DNA of 22,170 bases from DAOSWM01 sp035380045 (GTDB taxonomy: Bacteria > Bacteroidota > Bacteroidia > Bacteroidales > Tenuifilaceae): the NCBI GenBank assembly GCA_035380045.1, contig DAOSWM010000052.1, positions 1 to 22,170 of the forward strand, read 5' to 3'. The translations under genes and the position numbers were made by a program. Positions 13,388 to 21,336 of the stretch are shown piece after piece. The number at the start of each line of letters is the position of its first letter. The first letter of the stretch is position 1. A model generated the notes under the pieces. It saw nothing but the letters and a program-made list of their open reading frames with translations, made no database searches and was not told the DNA's origin.

Positions 13388-15217
13388 CTATTCTTCTTTT
13401 TGAAAGGTGAAGTCGGAAACGTTAAACCGGTCGAGGAGCGATTTGTCGTTAATCTCTTTTGAAAGGGAGGTTATGGTATCGATAGGAACCTGAAATAGAT
13501 CGAGAATAAGCAACCCATCGAGCGCATTATTGAACTTTGGATCGACGTTAAACCCGATAATTTTCCCGTTTAGTTTAATGTATTTTTTTAGGAGCACAGG
13601 CATACGAAAATCGTCAGGTTCAATGTCCTGAATGAACTTATCGAGTTTATTAATGTCGTTGCTTTTCTCAAAAATTACATCGGTATCATCTTTACTAACG
13701 GGTACTTTTAATTGATTTCGGGGTGTAATAAACCGTGCGAACTCACTGTCGTAGTAGTTCGCTTTCATAAAATTCACAATAACTCCTTTTGAGTAGTTTG
13801 AAAATCTGCTTGAAATGCTTACCGGTCCAATTAAGTAACGGTACTCGGGGTTTTTTATGAGGAAGTAAAGAATTCCTTTCCAGAGAAGGAACAGTGGCAT
13901 GGGTTTTTTTTGGTACTCCTTAACAATAAATGAACGCCCAAGTTCAATGCTTTGGTTTAGAATTGGGAGGAACCCATGGTCTATTTTAAACAGACTTTGA
14001 ATGTAGAATCCTTTAATGCCGTACCTGTCGAGAATTTCCTTGCCTTTGCCTGCACGGTAGGCACCAACAATAGCCTTTTCATCCTCATCCCAAATGAAGA
14101 GTTGGTTGTAGTAAAGGTCGAATTCATCGATATCGATTTTGCGGTTGGTACCTTCGCCTACTTCCCGAAAAGTGACCTCCCGAAGTCTTCCAATTTCGGT
14201 CATTATGTTAGGCATTTCAACCGATGGGGCACATATTACGCAGTAGTTCTTGCTTTTGAAAAGCAGGTAGTTCTGCAGTAACGATTCTACTTCACTTTGA
14301 ATTAGTTCCTGGGCAACGGGTTGAATCAATGGTTCGGGTTTTGTTGCCGACTTTAACCGGTAGTTGAAAAACTTTCTCACTTCAATTGAGGAGCCAAGCG
14401 CATAGGTTTTTAACCGAAGGAAACGGCCGTAACGTGAAATGTCGGTAAACTCATTTTGCTCACTTACCGTTATTGGAATCCCAATGCGTAGCTTAACAAT
14501 TTTGTTCTTTTTGTTGAAGAGTTCGGATGGTAACTTTATGGTTCGCAGCATTGGATGAATTAACCCAAGAATGTGGAAGAGTTTACTGTTTGTCCCGCTG
14601 AAGTATACTGGAATTACTGGTACTTGTGCCTTCTTTATAAATTTTAGGATGGATTCGCTCCACTGCTTATCGGCAACCCCTGGCGATTCGGTATTATAGT
14701 ATGTGGAAACCTCTCCCGCAGGGAAAATCCCCATACTTTTCCCTTCTTTTATGTGTAGCAACGCATTTTTTATTCCCGTAACACTTCCGGAAACCTGACT
14801 TTTCCCTTCAAATGGGTCAACGGGAATTACGTAATCCTTTATGGGTTCAATTCTGCGTAGCAGGAAGTTGGCCATCATTTTATAGTCGTTCCTAATTTCT
14901 TGTACTATCTTAACAAGAATTAGCCCATCAATACCGCCATAAGGGTGGTTTGAAATAATGATGAAAGGCCCTTCTTTGGGGATTCTTTTTACCTCATCGG
15001 GGTTAACCTCATATTTAATTTCCAATTTTTTCAGAAGTGCATCCAGAAATTCTTGTCCCCTAAGAGAGCTAAGCTGTGAGTATACATTATTTACTTTGTT
15101 AATCTTAAGGATTGACATTAGTAGGTTGGCAACCCCGATGCCACCAAACGCATTTAGCCCAGCTACTTTTTTAAATTCTTCAGATTCAACTAGTTTTCTG
15201 TCGCTATTTTTTTTCAT
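13388..15217 (-). CDS. Bifunctional acyltransferase (PlsC-like plus GNAT_5), OlsF/glycine-lipid type
   Basis: From the ATG at 15217 the protein has 609 residues in two parts. Residues 80-250 form a lysophospholipid-acyltransferase domain with SNHPYGGIDG (His91, Asp97) and GIFPAGEVS near 164. Residues 340-500 form an N-acyltransferase domain of the hemolysin/OlsB type, with LREVTFREVGEG, DIDEFDLYYNQLFIWD and IVGAYRAG. This order matches OlsF, which makes ornithine lipids by two acylations, and the separate GlsB and GlsA that make glycine lipids in Bacteroides. The product is therefore an amino-acid lipid of the membrane; which amino acid cannot be read. The acyltransferase spacing is Hx5D rather than the usual Hx4D. 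The frame runs on to a TTG at 15250, but an ATG with an upstream GGATGGA is preferable. A terminator follows its stop. Confidence 0.85.
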   Translation of the reverse strand: MKKNSDRKLVESEEFKKVAGLNAFGGIGVANLLMSILKINKVNNVYSQLSSLRGQEFLDALLKKLEIKYEVNPDEVKRIPKEGPFIIISNHPYGGIDGLILVKIVQEIRNDYKMMANFLLRRIEPIKDYVIPVDPFEGKSQVSGSVTGIKNALLHIKEGKSMGIFPAGEVSTYYNTESPGVADKQWSESILKFIKKAQVPVIPVYFSGTNSKLFHILGLIHPMLRTIKLPSELFNKKNKIVKLRIGIPITVSEQNEFTDISRYGRFLRLKTYALGSSIEVRKFFNYRLKSATKPEPLIQPVAQELIQSEVESLLQNYLLFKSKNYCVICAPSVEMPNIMTEIGRLREVTFREVGEGTNRKIDIDEFDLYYNQLFIWDEDEKAIVGAYRAGKGKEILDRYGIKGFYIQSLFKIDHGFLPILNQSIELGRSFIVKEYQKKPMPLFLLWKGILYFLIKNPEYRYLIGPVSISSRFSNYSKGVIVNFMKANYYDSEFARFITPRNQLKVPVSKDDTDVIFEKSNDINKLDKFIQDIEPDDFRMPVLLKKYIKLNGKIIGFNVDPKFNNALDGLLILDLFQVPIDTITSLSKEINDKSLLDRFNVSDFTFQKEE

Positions 15218-15742
15218 AAAATTATTTTTTCCATCCCATTTGGCAGGCAATTTAGTTAAAAGTGTACGATTGTCAATATTGGAAAGTTATTTTTTATGCC
15301 CAACTCTTCAGGGAAAGATGTTTAATGCCTAGATAATTAATGTGATACATTGATTTTTGACATTGGATAATTTTACTCCTTTCATTTGAAACGAAGGATT
15401 TTTTCAATTCTTTAATCTATATTGTTTAAGAAAGGGTTTAGGTTCCATTCAAGTGTTTATTTAAATAATGATTCCATTGAACATAGCAGCTATAATTGAG
15501 TGTGAGTAAAGGGTAACTCACATTATTTTTAAGTCACAACTTTTGCATCCTGTTTTTCGTATGTGGATGATTTGTGAATGGATTCTTAATTTTAATTATT
15601 AAACACCACCATTTATTAGTAAACTAGTTGTTTTTGATTTATTTTGTAAAAGGTTTAAAAAGGAACTTCATTTTGAGTCGTATTTTATTTGTGGAATTGA
15701 ATTTTATTAGGGCATTTTAACTCTAACCCTAAAATTTGTGGT
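15218..15742. other. AT-rich intergenic region without a recognised gene
   Basis: About 525 bp with no convincing open frame, tRNA or repeat array. The only clear structure is a hairpin with 7-bp arms TGTGAGT/ACTCACA (15501-15507 and 15516-15522) and an 8-nt loop, followed by TTATTTTT. It lacks an upstream gene on the plus strand to terminate and could be an operator. No promoter matching TTTG/TAnnTTTG exactly was found in front of 15743. The region marks the change from the housekeeping backbone to the accessory-looking part. Confidence 0.6.
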
Positions 15743-16227
15743 ATGCCGATATTGATTAAACAATTTTCTGATGGTAGCTTCATTGAGTTTGATAAAGGTT
15801 TATTTGACGATTGGTGTGTTTACTTGACAAGGAGAGGGGGGAAAAAAATGCTCCGAGAGACGAGCAGTATTTTGATGAGTTAAAAAAATACTGCTGTAAG
15901 TATTCCAAAGAAAGAATATGGACTGATTTTGTGAAAATATATGATGTTACAAGTTCAGAAATAGATGAAGAGGTGTTGGATAGAATTAGTGAAATTGCAA
16001 GTAGTTACGGTGAAGATAGTATCAATATTGATGTATGGTTTACTGTGATATATGCGGGCATGGTTGCGGAAGAGAATAAAAAATATGCTAAGTTGAAAAA
16101 ACGTATAAAAAGGCTTGGTATGTACCAACTTCTTGTTGACAACGAAACTCCGAGTTTTGCTGCAAACTTTAGCAAAGGAATGAAGTGGCAAGAACTTGAT
16201 ATGATTATGAGAAGCAAGGGGTTTTAG
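15743..16227 (+). pseudogene. Small soluble protein gene beside dam, interrupted by a -1 frameshift
   Basis: Two frames together make one protein of about 161 residues. The first frame starts at ATG 15743 (MPILIKQFSDGSFIEFDKG...WCVYL) and would stop at 15883. The rest lies one base back and runs to the stop at 16227 (NAPRDEQYFDELKKY... to the end at SKGF). The change of frame falls in GGGGGGAAAAAAA (15836-15848); one extra A or G would restore the frame. The joined protein reads as one unbroken small domain family whose members, as I remember, start with a DGSF...FDDWCVYL block and end in AANF-GM-W-E-D. Conserved features are DFVKIYD, AEENKK and the basic KLKKRIKRLGMYQLL. No catalytic motif is visible. 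The function is unknown to me, but it converges on the adenine methylase gene. A draft-assembly error, a real mutation or slippage are all possible. Confidence 0.65.
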
Positions 16228-16345
16228 GATAATACAATTTTTTGTGTTTTCGTAAGGGAAAAAGCATTAAGTTTGGTAGCGGTAGCATTCCTAGAAGATT
16301 GTATATGGTAAAGATAACCGATACTTTTTTGTTTCGAGAAATTGA

Positions 16346-17263
16346 TTAGTATGAGTAATTTGTAATAATTAGTTCGTCTAACAGGCCTCTTTTGTTAGCA
16401 TTTGAGTTTATTCTTCTAGTTGCCTTTACTCTTATTATATTGAACTCAGAGTAAAGTTCATCAAAAAAGTTTTCGGTATTTTTAATACCAGATACATCAG
16501 AATTGCTTAGCATCCATTTGGCGTTTAGGTTATCCAATTTTGAGCAGAAGTTTTTGAGTCGTACTTGTTGTTCGTCATTAAAATTTTCTTTTGCGTATGC
16601 GTTGAAACTAGACGTAATGCTTAAGGGTTTGTATGGAGGGTCGAAGTAAAAAAAACTATTCTTTTCTGCGTAGTTAATAGTTTGTTCAAAATCTCCAGAA
16701 AGGATCTCTACCCTCTGTAAAACTTTGTAAACGGCCCAAATATTATCCGAATCGCAGATAGTTGGTTTTTTGTAGGCTCCAATAGGAACATTGAATTCGT
16801 TGTTTCTGTTAACTCTGTACAACCCATTAAAACAGGTTCTGTTGAGAAAAATAAACAGTGCTGCCTGAGTAACGCTGTCGTTACTCCGGGAATTGTAAGA
16901 ATGTCGTTTGTTATAATAATACTCCGATTTTTTTTCTTGGTTTGCCTCGAGGGTATAGTATTCATTTTGGATGTCAAGTAAAGTAGAAACTATTTCTTTT
17001 GGATTTATTGATATAACTTTATAAACGTTTATTAAGTCAGGGTTTATGTCGTTAATTACTGCTTTATTAATATTTGAGAATTTGTTCATTAGCCAAAATA
17101 GCACCGCTCCACTTCCAACAAATGGCTCTATATATGTGTATTTTTCATTTTTGAAATTTTTTGGGAGCCTCCTTTCAATTTCATTTATTAGTTGTGTTTT
17201 ACCTCCAGCCCATTTTAGGAATGGTTTTGGTTTATATGGAATGTGTTCATTCTTTACTCTCAT
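16346..17263 (-). CDS. dam: Dam-family DNA adenine methylase
   Basis: The 305-residue protein is an alpha-class N6-adenine methyltransferase that uses AdoMet. Motif X is FLKWAGGK (15-22), motif I FVGSGAV (48-54), motif II region NDINPDLIN (71-79), and the catalytic motif IV DPPY (208-211). NRTCFNGLYRVN and the SSFNAYAKENF segment after DPPY are typical of the Dam/DpnM group, which methylates GATC. The C-terminal GLLDELIITNY is the usual end of the family. No restriction endonuclease gene lies next to it, so it may be solitary, part of a broken restriction-modification system, or a partner of the small frameshifted gene that converges on it. A G-rich GGGGGAGAGAG precedes the ATG. GATC specificity is inferred from family, not proven. 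Confidence 0.92.
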   Translation of the reverse strand: MRVKNEHIPYKPKPFLKWAGGKTQLINEIERRLPKNFKNEKYTYIEPFVGSGAVLFWLMNKFSNINKAVINDINPDLINVYKVISINPKEIVSTLLDIQNEYYTLEANQEKKSEYYYNKRHSYNSRSNDSVTQAALFIFLNRTCFNGLYRVNRNNEFNVPIGAYKKPTICDSDNIWAVYKVLQRVEILSGDFEQTINYAEKNSFFYFDPPYKPLSITSSFNAYAKENFNDEQQVRLKNFCSKLDNLNAKWMLSNSDVSGIKNTENFFDELYSEFNIIRVKATRRINSNANKRGLLDELIITNYSY

Positions 17264-17290
17264 GTTTTTTTCTCTCTCCCCCTTGTATTG

Positions 17291-17338
17291 CTATAAACAG
17301 AAAACTGTTTACGGCAAACGGAGGCTTCCTGTATATAG
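17291..17338. repeat. Nested inverted repeat upstream of dam
   Basis: An outer imperfect repeat CTATAAACAG (17291-17300) with CTGTATATAG (17329-17338, one mismatch) encloses a perfect inner hairpin TAAACAG-AAAA-CTGTTTA (17294-17311). It lies 28 bp before the dam ATG, so in the probable leader or promoter of that gene. Its words resemble the diverged AACTG/TTTACAG repeats common between genes in Bacteroidota, so it may be only a repeat remnant. Confidence 0.4.
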
Positions 17339-17742
17339 AATAATCCCTGCTATTTAGTTGGTGGAATTATTATTTACTTGATACATGTTTAATTGGAAAT
17401 ATTTATTTACAAGTATAAAGTGCACAAAAGTAATAAGCACAATCCATTTTTCAATAGGGTGTTCTTCCAAATTATAAACTTTGATTTTTTTTCGATTTAA
17501 CTCATCCATTTTTAGGTTGGAGATTTTCGATGCTGGATTTTTAGTTCACAACCATATTTATTGAAAAGCAAGATGATATGAATTAATATGAATATTAGTT
17601 AGCTAAAAAACGGTTGGGGGGGAACTGTTGATTAAAACAGCGTTTCAATCCTTCGAGACGAAGTCTAGAAAAAGCCAATTCATTTTCTAATAAACTGGTA
17701 GCCAGTTTGTCATGCCACGCTTGTTGGACCCAGTTGTTTATT
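17339..17742. other. AT-rich intergenic region between dam and the serine hydrolase gene
   Basis: About 400 bp with no convincing gene. Small inverted repeats are present: CTGTT/AACAG (17625-17640), CTTCG-AGA-CGAAG (17651-17663) and a perfect AAACTGG-TAG-CCAGTTT (17692-17708). The last is 35 bp beyond the serine hydrolase stop and may be a weak terminator, but it lacks a T-run. A run of seven G stands at 17616-17622. Nothing else is recognised. Confidence 0.5.
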
Positions 17743-19197
17743 TTATTCTTTCATTATTCTACTTGCGGTTCTACCACTATTTAAGTCCAGAATCCCAGTT
17801 ACATTACCATCCGAATCATGCTGGAATTTCATATTACTCTCAAATTCTGAAATAAAAAAATCACTTTCTGAGGTAAAATACAATTCCCAAGGACAATCCT
17901 CAACAGTAAATAATTTATTGTTTTTCTGGATGATAGAAATTATTTTATCTCCAAAAAGATAATCCCCAACATAAGAATCAAGAATGGAATCTGAAACTGA
18001 GACTACGTTTTTGATTTCAGGTTTATAAAAATCATCCCATTGGTATGCAACCGCCACGCTGTTAGTTATTTCCGAGATAATCTCAATGTTTGCAGAATTT
18101 GTCATTATAACAACACCGTTACCATTACTAATATCAGCCCAATAAACAGATGTAAAACCATAGTTTCCACCACTAAATTCAAAATATCTACCTTCTTTAT
18201 GAAGGTAAACACCTAAGGCGGAATAGCCATCAAAAGGTGTTAACCGTATCTTAGTCATTTCAGGAGAGAGTACTTTTGATGATTTTCCCAGTAAAGAAAG
18301 TTGGGTTTCAACAATATATTTAGCTAAATCTGTTGGGGTTGTCCATAAGCCACCTGCTGCCAATTCAGGATAAATGCAATATTTCCCAGGAACTTCGCTT
18401 CCATCTCTATTATAGGCGGTAGCCAACAATTCTTTTTTTTCTATAGGAGGTGGTTGTATAAAAAAACTCTCATTCATTCCCAAGGGTTTTAAAACGCTAT
18501 TCTGCATATACTTTTCAAACGGTTGGTTTGTAACATCTGTTATTATCAGTTGTGTAATGCATATCCCGCCACCCGAATATTGGTACTGTATTCCTGGTTC
18601 CAGTTCAGACCTGACTGCCGGTGTTTTTGATGGTTGTGTCCCATCAAGAATTTGGAGGATTGTAGGAATTGAATCGGTAATAAAATAGCCCGGAAATCCA
18701 CTTACGCTTAATCCGGCCGAATGATTCAAAAGATTTCTTAATGTTATTTTCTTGGTTTTTGTTATAGAATCGTAGGGAAATTTCCACGAACTTAAATATT
18801 GATTGATGTCATTATCAATATCTATTTTTTTATCCTCAACTAATTTCAGTATTCCTATCGCACTTATCGATTTGCTGATAGATGCCGCTTGAAAAAGAGT
18901 ATGGGGTGTTACTTTACGTTTTTCACCAACATTTGCCCAACCATAACCTTTTGCCCAATGTATTTTAGAATTATGGATAACCGCAATACTCACTCCGTTT
19001 ACTTTGTGAGACATCATCCTTTCTTCAATATTCCAACGTAGTAAAGTATCTGGTGTTTGTGCCCAATTCATCAATGAATTTTCCACCTTTTCAATTTTAC
19101 TGGACACCTCTGTCGGATACGAATTTACTTGTCCATATGTAAAAGATGCACAACCAAGGGCTAGGATTATTTGACAAAAAGTAAGTTTAAATTTCAT
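17743..19197 (-). CDS. Secreted serine hydrolase of the beta-lactamase/class C fold
   Basis: From the ATG at 19197 the protein has 484 residues. A Sec signal peptide (residues 1-22, ending SFTYG) precedes a beta-lactamase-like domain, residues about 55-380. The nucleophile motif is SISK (Ser106, Lys109) in LFQAASISKS, and the second motif is YSG (Tyr207) in YQYSGGG. Where relatives have HxG there is FSGGNYGF, with Phe in the place of His. The last hundred residues form a separate beta-rich domain (VGDYLFGDKIISI), as in many Bacteroidota esterase/peptidase relatives. It may be a periplasmic esterase, D-peptidase or aminohydrolase; resistance to beta-lactams is not implied. The frame extends to a GTG at 19260, but that part overlaps the inverted-repeat element and precedes the signal peptide, so I reject it. 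Confidence 0.87.
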   Translation of the reverse strand: MKFKLTFCQIILALGCASFTYGQVNSYPTEVSSKIEKVENSLMNWAQTPDTLLRWNIEERMMSHKVNGVSIAVIHNSKIHWAKGYGWANVGEKRKVTPHTLFQAASISKSISAIGILKLVEDKKIDIDNDINQYLSSWKFPYDSITKTKKITLRNLLNHSAGLSVSGFPGYFITDSIPTILQILDGTQPSKTPAVRSELEPGIQYQYSGGGICITQLIITDVTNQPFEKYMQNSVLKPLGMNESFFIQPPPIEKKELLATAYNRDGSEVPGKYCIYPELAAGGLWTTPTDLAKYIVETQLSLLGKSSKVLSPEMTKIRLTPFDGYSALGVYLHKEGRYFEFSGGNYGFTSVYWADISNGNGVVIMTNSANIEIISEITNSVAVAYQWDDFYKPEIKNVVSVSDSILDSYVGDYLFGDKIISIIQKNNKLFTVEDCPWELYFTSESDFFISEFESNMKFQHDSDGNVTGILDLNSGRTASRIMKE

Positions 19198-19256
19198 ATT
19201 TTTTCTAAGATAAATATCCTGTTTGACGATTTGTTTGTGTGGATTGTTACAATTGG

Positions 19257-19390
19257 GCACAACAACGGCTGGCGGTGGGTTGTCGGACGGCGATTGAAAT
19301 GAGATCTGTCCAGACAGAACCCGAACCGAATTTTTGAAAAAGTTTCAACTCCCGAAATCGTGTCCGACTGCAACCCAACGGTTGTTGCGT
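19257..19390. repeat. 134-bp imperfect inverted repeat, attC-like
   Basis: The two halves fold on each other in order: CAACAAC (19260-19266) with GTTGTTG (19381-19387), GGGTTG (19277-19282) with CAACCC (19371-19376), TCGGAC (19283-19288) with GTCCGA (19362-19367), and CGATT (19291-19295) with AATCG (19356-19360). The outer ends GCACAAC and GTTGCGT each match the integron core RYYYAAC/GTTRRRY at 6 of 7 positions. Paired boxes, one-sided bulges and length resemble attC sites, but no integrase is in the window. It lies between the response-regulator gene and the serine hydrolase gene and is richer in G+C than its surroundings. It could also be a foldable mobile repeat. Confidence 0.55.
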
Positions 19391-19541
19391 ACTACCCTTA
19401 TTATCAATTTCTAAATTTAACACATTTTAATCAATGTTCGTATCGGTCTGTACGGAAGGGCTTGTATACTCTTTGCCAAACTATGGCTTTTGCTTTTGAC
19501 TTGTGTGGATGGGAAATGTGTATTCAAGCGAAGGGAAGAAA
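19391..19541. other. Intergenic region after the response-regulator gene
   Basis: About 150 bp between the inverted-repeat element and the stop of the LytTR regulator gene. I see no gene, promoter or clear terminator here. A frame that is open across it continues into the antisense of the regulator gene and is not credible. Confidence 0.5.
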
Positions 19542-20291
19542 TTATCTATCCATCCATTCTTTAAAATCCGAAACACGTTCTCTACTTACAATTATATCTT
19601 CTTTTTCAGTCCAGTTTTTAACAATAATTTTTAATCTATTCGATGAATAGGCAATAATATCCTGTATTGCTGAATAATTAATTATTAAATTCCTGTTAAT
19701 TCTAAAAAATGACTTTGAATCAATCAATTGCTCTATTTTATCAAGTGAGTAATCAATTGGATAATTTCTCCCTTCATTTACATGAATAAAATTACACCTC
19801 TCCTTTATGTAAAAGCAATTAATTATTGATGTCTGTACCGACTTGTAATGCTCACCAATTTTAATTAAAAATCTTTCTTTTGTGTTAGGTTGTAACTGAT
19901 TTATAATTGATTCAAGCTTTGCATCATCATTTTGTTTGTAATGTGTGTCAAATTTGTTAATTGCATATTTAAGTTCGTCTGAATCGATTGGTTTTAAGAG
20001 GTAATCGACACTGTTAACCTTAAATGCCTTTAATGTATATTCATCATAAGCCGTTGTGAAAATTATGGGCGTATGAATCGGTTTGTTTTCAAATATTTCA
20101 AAACAGACACCGTCTTCAAGTTGAATGTCCATAAATATTAAGTCGGGTTTCGGATTATGCAAAAACCAATTTATTGATTGTTCAACTGATTTTAGAACAT
20201 CAATAATCTCAATGTCTGGATTTAATTCTTCCAGTAATCGTATTAGCTTTTGCGAAGCCGGTTTTTCATCTTCAATTATTAACACTTTCAT
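19542..20291 (-). CDS. LytTR-type response regulator
   Basis: The 249-residue protein has a receiver domain (1-120) with the acidic pocket Glu7-Asp8, the phospho-acceptor Asp55 in LIFMDIQLEDG, Thr79/Thr80 in IIFTTAYDEY and Lys100 in YLLKPI. The C-terminal LytTR DNA-binding domain (about 140-247) has FIKIGEHYKSVQ-like FLIKIGEHYKSVQ, YIKERCNFIHV, the core FFRINRNLIINYSAI and a VSRERVSDFKEW end. It is the regulator of the histidine kinase encoded directly upstream: the kinase stop is two bases before this start, which implies coupled translation. LytTR regulators bind paired direct repeats and often govern surface or secreted proteins. The likely targets include its own operon, but no binding repeats could be checked because the promoter lies at the window edge. 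Confidence 0.94.
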   Translation of the reverse strand: MKVLIIEDEKPASQKLIRLLEELNPDIEIIDVLKSVEQSINWFLHNPKPDLIFMDIQLEDGVCFEIFENKPIHTPIIFTTAYDEYTLKAFKVNSVDYLLKPIDSDELKYAINKFDTHYKQNDDAKLESIINQLQPNTKERFLIKIGEHYKSVQTSIINCFYIKERCNFIHVNEGRNYPIDYSLDKIEQLIDSKSFFRINRNLIINYSAIQDIIAYSSNRLKIIVKNWTEKEDIIVSRERVSDFKEWMDR

Positions 20292-20293
20292 CT

Positions 20294-21328
20294 TTACAAC
20301 TTAATAACAGGGATTTTTACAATAAACAGATTGTTGTCATCTTCAATTATTAAATCTTTGTTAATAATAAGCCTTACTCTCTCTCTTAAGTTTAACAATC
20401 CTGTTTTTGATGAATTTTCTAAAATATTCTTTCTCTGTATATTGTTAGAAATTACAATATAATCATTGCTCCTTTCTATTCGGATTTTCAATGGCATTTT
20501 TTCTGACCTTGAATTGTGCTTAAGGGCATTTTCAACCAGAATTTGTAAAGATACTGGTACAATTTTGAATTTGCCAGCATCCTTTAAGTCAATCTCCAGC
20601 GAGACTTTGTCGTTATCACGAACCTTCTGAATGTTAAAATACTGCTTTACAAATTCAATCTCTTTGTCTAACCACACTAAATCAATTTCTTCATTTTCCA
20701 AAATGTACCTGTATATCTTGGATAACGTTTGGATGTAACTGTCTGCTTTTTTAGAGTCTTCATACACTATTTCAGAAAGCGTATTCAAGCTGTTAAATAA
20801 AAAATGGGGATTAACTTGAGATTTAAGATTTTGATATTTATACTTCAAATTCTCCACTATTAATTGTTGTTCTCGTTCTATTGCTTTACGCCAAATGATA
20901 TAAAAAAAGAAAGCTGAGCTTAATAATATCCAAATAGAGAACTGTTTTATTGCACTGCTTAGCTCTACTCTAAATAAATGATTAATAAAGTTAGACGTGT
21001 CGAGCCCTTTTATTAAATAGAATGAGTAAACGCCAATACTTACAATTGCTAACGCAATTATTAGAGAAAGAATAACAAACAACAGAAACGCTGGAATAAT
21101 TTTCTTTTGAGTTTCTATGGTTGATTTATTTGAGAATTTATTGAGCGTAACATAACCAACATACCCAAGAATGAAGATGTTTAGAAATACAATTAGACCG
21201 TAAACAATTGTTTCAGCTTTAAATGGATTTCCTGTTTGAATCCATTTAAAAAAAAGTGAAAACAATATGCTAAAAGCGATAGTTATGGCCAATACTGCCA
21301 CCTTATTTCTTTTTGTAGCTCCCTTCAT
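20294..21328 (-). CDS. LytS/YehU-type sensor histidine kinase
   Basis: The 344-residue membrane kinase has four predicted transmembrane segments, about residues 9-30, 41-61, 79-105 and 128-147, with only short loops outside. A coiled linker (EREQQLIVENLKYKYQNLK) leads to the His_kinase domain, where His175 in QVNPHFLFNSLN is the phospho-acceptor. The N-box is LVENALKHN with Asn267, and the G-box is TGLLNLRERV near 309-318; there is no long D-box, as usual for this family. The periplasmic part is small, so sensing probably occurs within the membrane or through a partner. It lies 8 bp after the secreted-protein gene and 2 bp before the LytTR regulator gene, forming one transcript of three genes. 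Confidence 0.93.
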   Translation of the reverse strand: MKGATKRNKVAVLAITIAFSILFSLFFKWIQTGNPFKAETIVYGLIVFLNIFILGYVGYVTLNKFSNKSTIETQKKIIPAFLLFVILSLIIALAIVSIGVYSFYLIKGLDTSNFINHLFRVELSSAIKQFSIWILLSSAFFFYIIWRKAIEREQQLIVENLKYKYQNLKSQVNPHFLFNSLNTLSEIVYEDSKKADSYIQTLSKIYRYILENEEIDLVWLDKEIEFVKQYFNIQKVRDNDKVSLEIDLKDAGKFKIVPVSLQILVENALKHNSRSEKMPLKIRIERSNDYIVISNNIQRKNILENSSKTGLLNLRERVRLIINKDLIIEDDNNLFIVKIPVIKL

Positions 21329-21336
21329 CGTTACAA

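Noticed and set aside
15501..15522. Rho-independent terminator in the 525-bp spacer
   Set aside because: The stem has only seven pairs, the T-run is broken, and no plus-strand gene ends nearby.
15836..15848. Canonical X-XXY-YYZ programmed -1 frameshift signal
   Set aside because: The zero-frame codons are GGG GGG AAA AAA ATG, which do not give a slippery heptamer in the right phase, and no clear downstream pseudoknot was found. Slippage by another route remains possible.
19198..19260. N-terminal extension of the serine hydrolase from a GTG
   Set aside because: It would place 21 charged and polar residues before a good signal peptide and overlaps the inverted-repeat element.
17743..19541. 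A complete integron cassette formed by the serine hydrolase gene and the attC-like element
   Set aside because: The element lies at the 5' side of the gene, no second copy was found after the gene's 3' end, and no integrase is present in the window.
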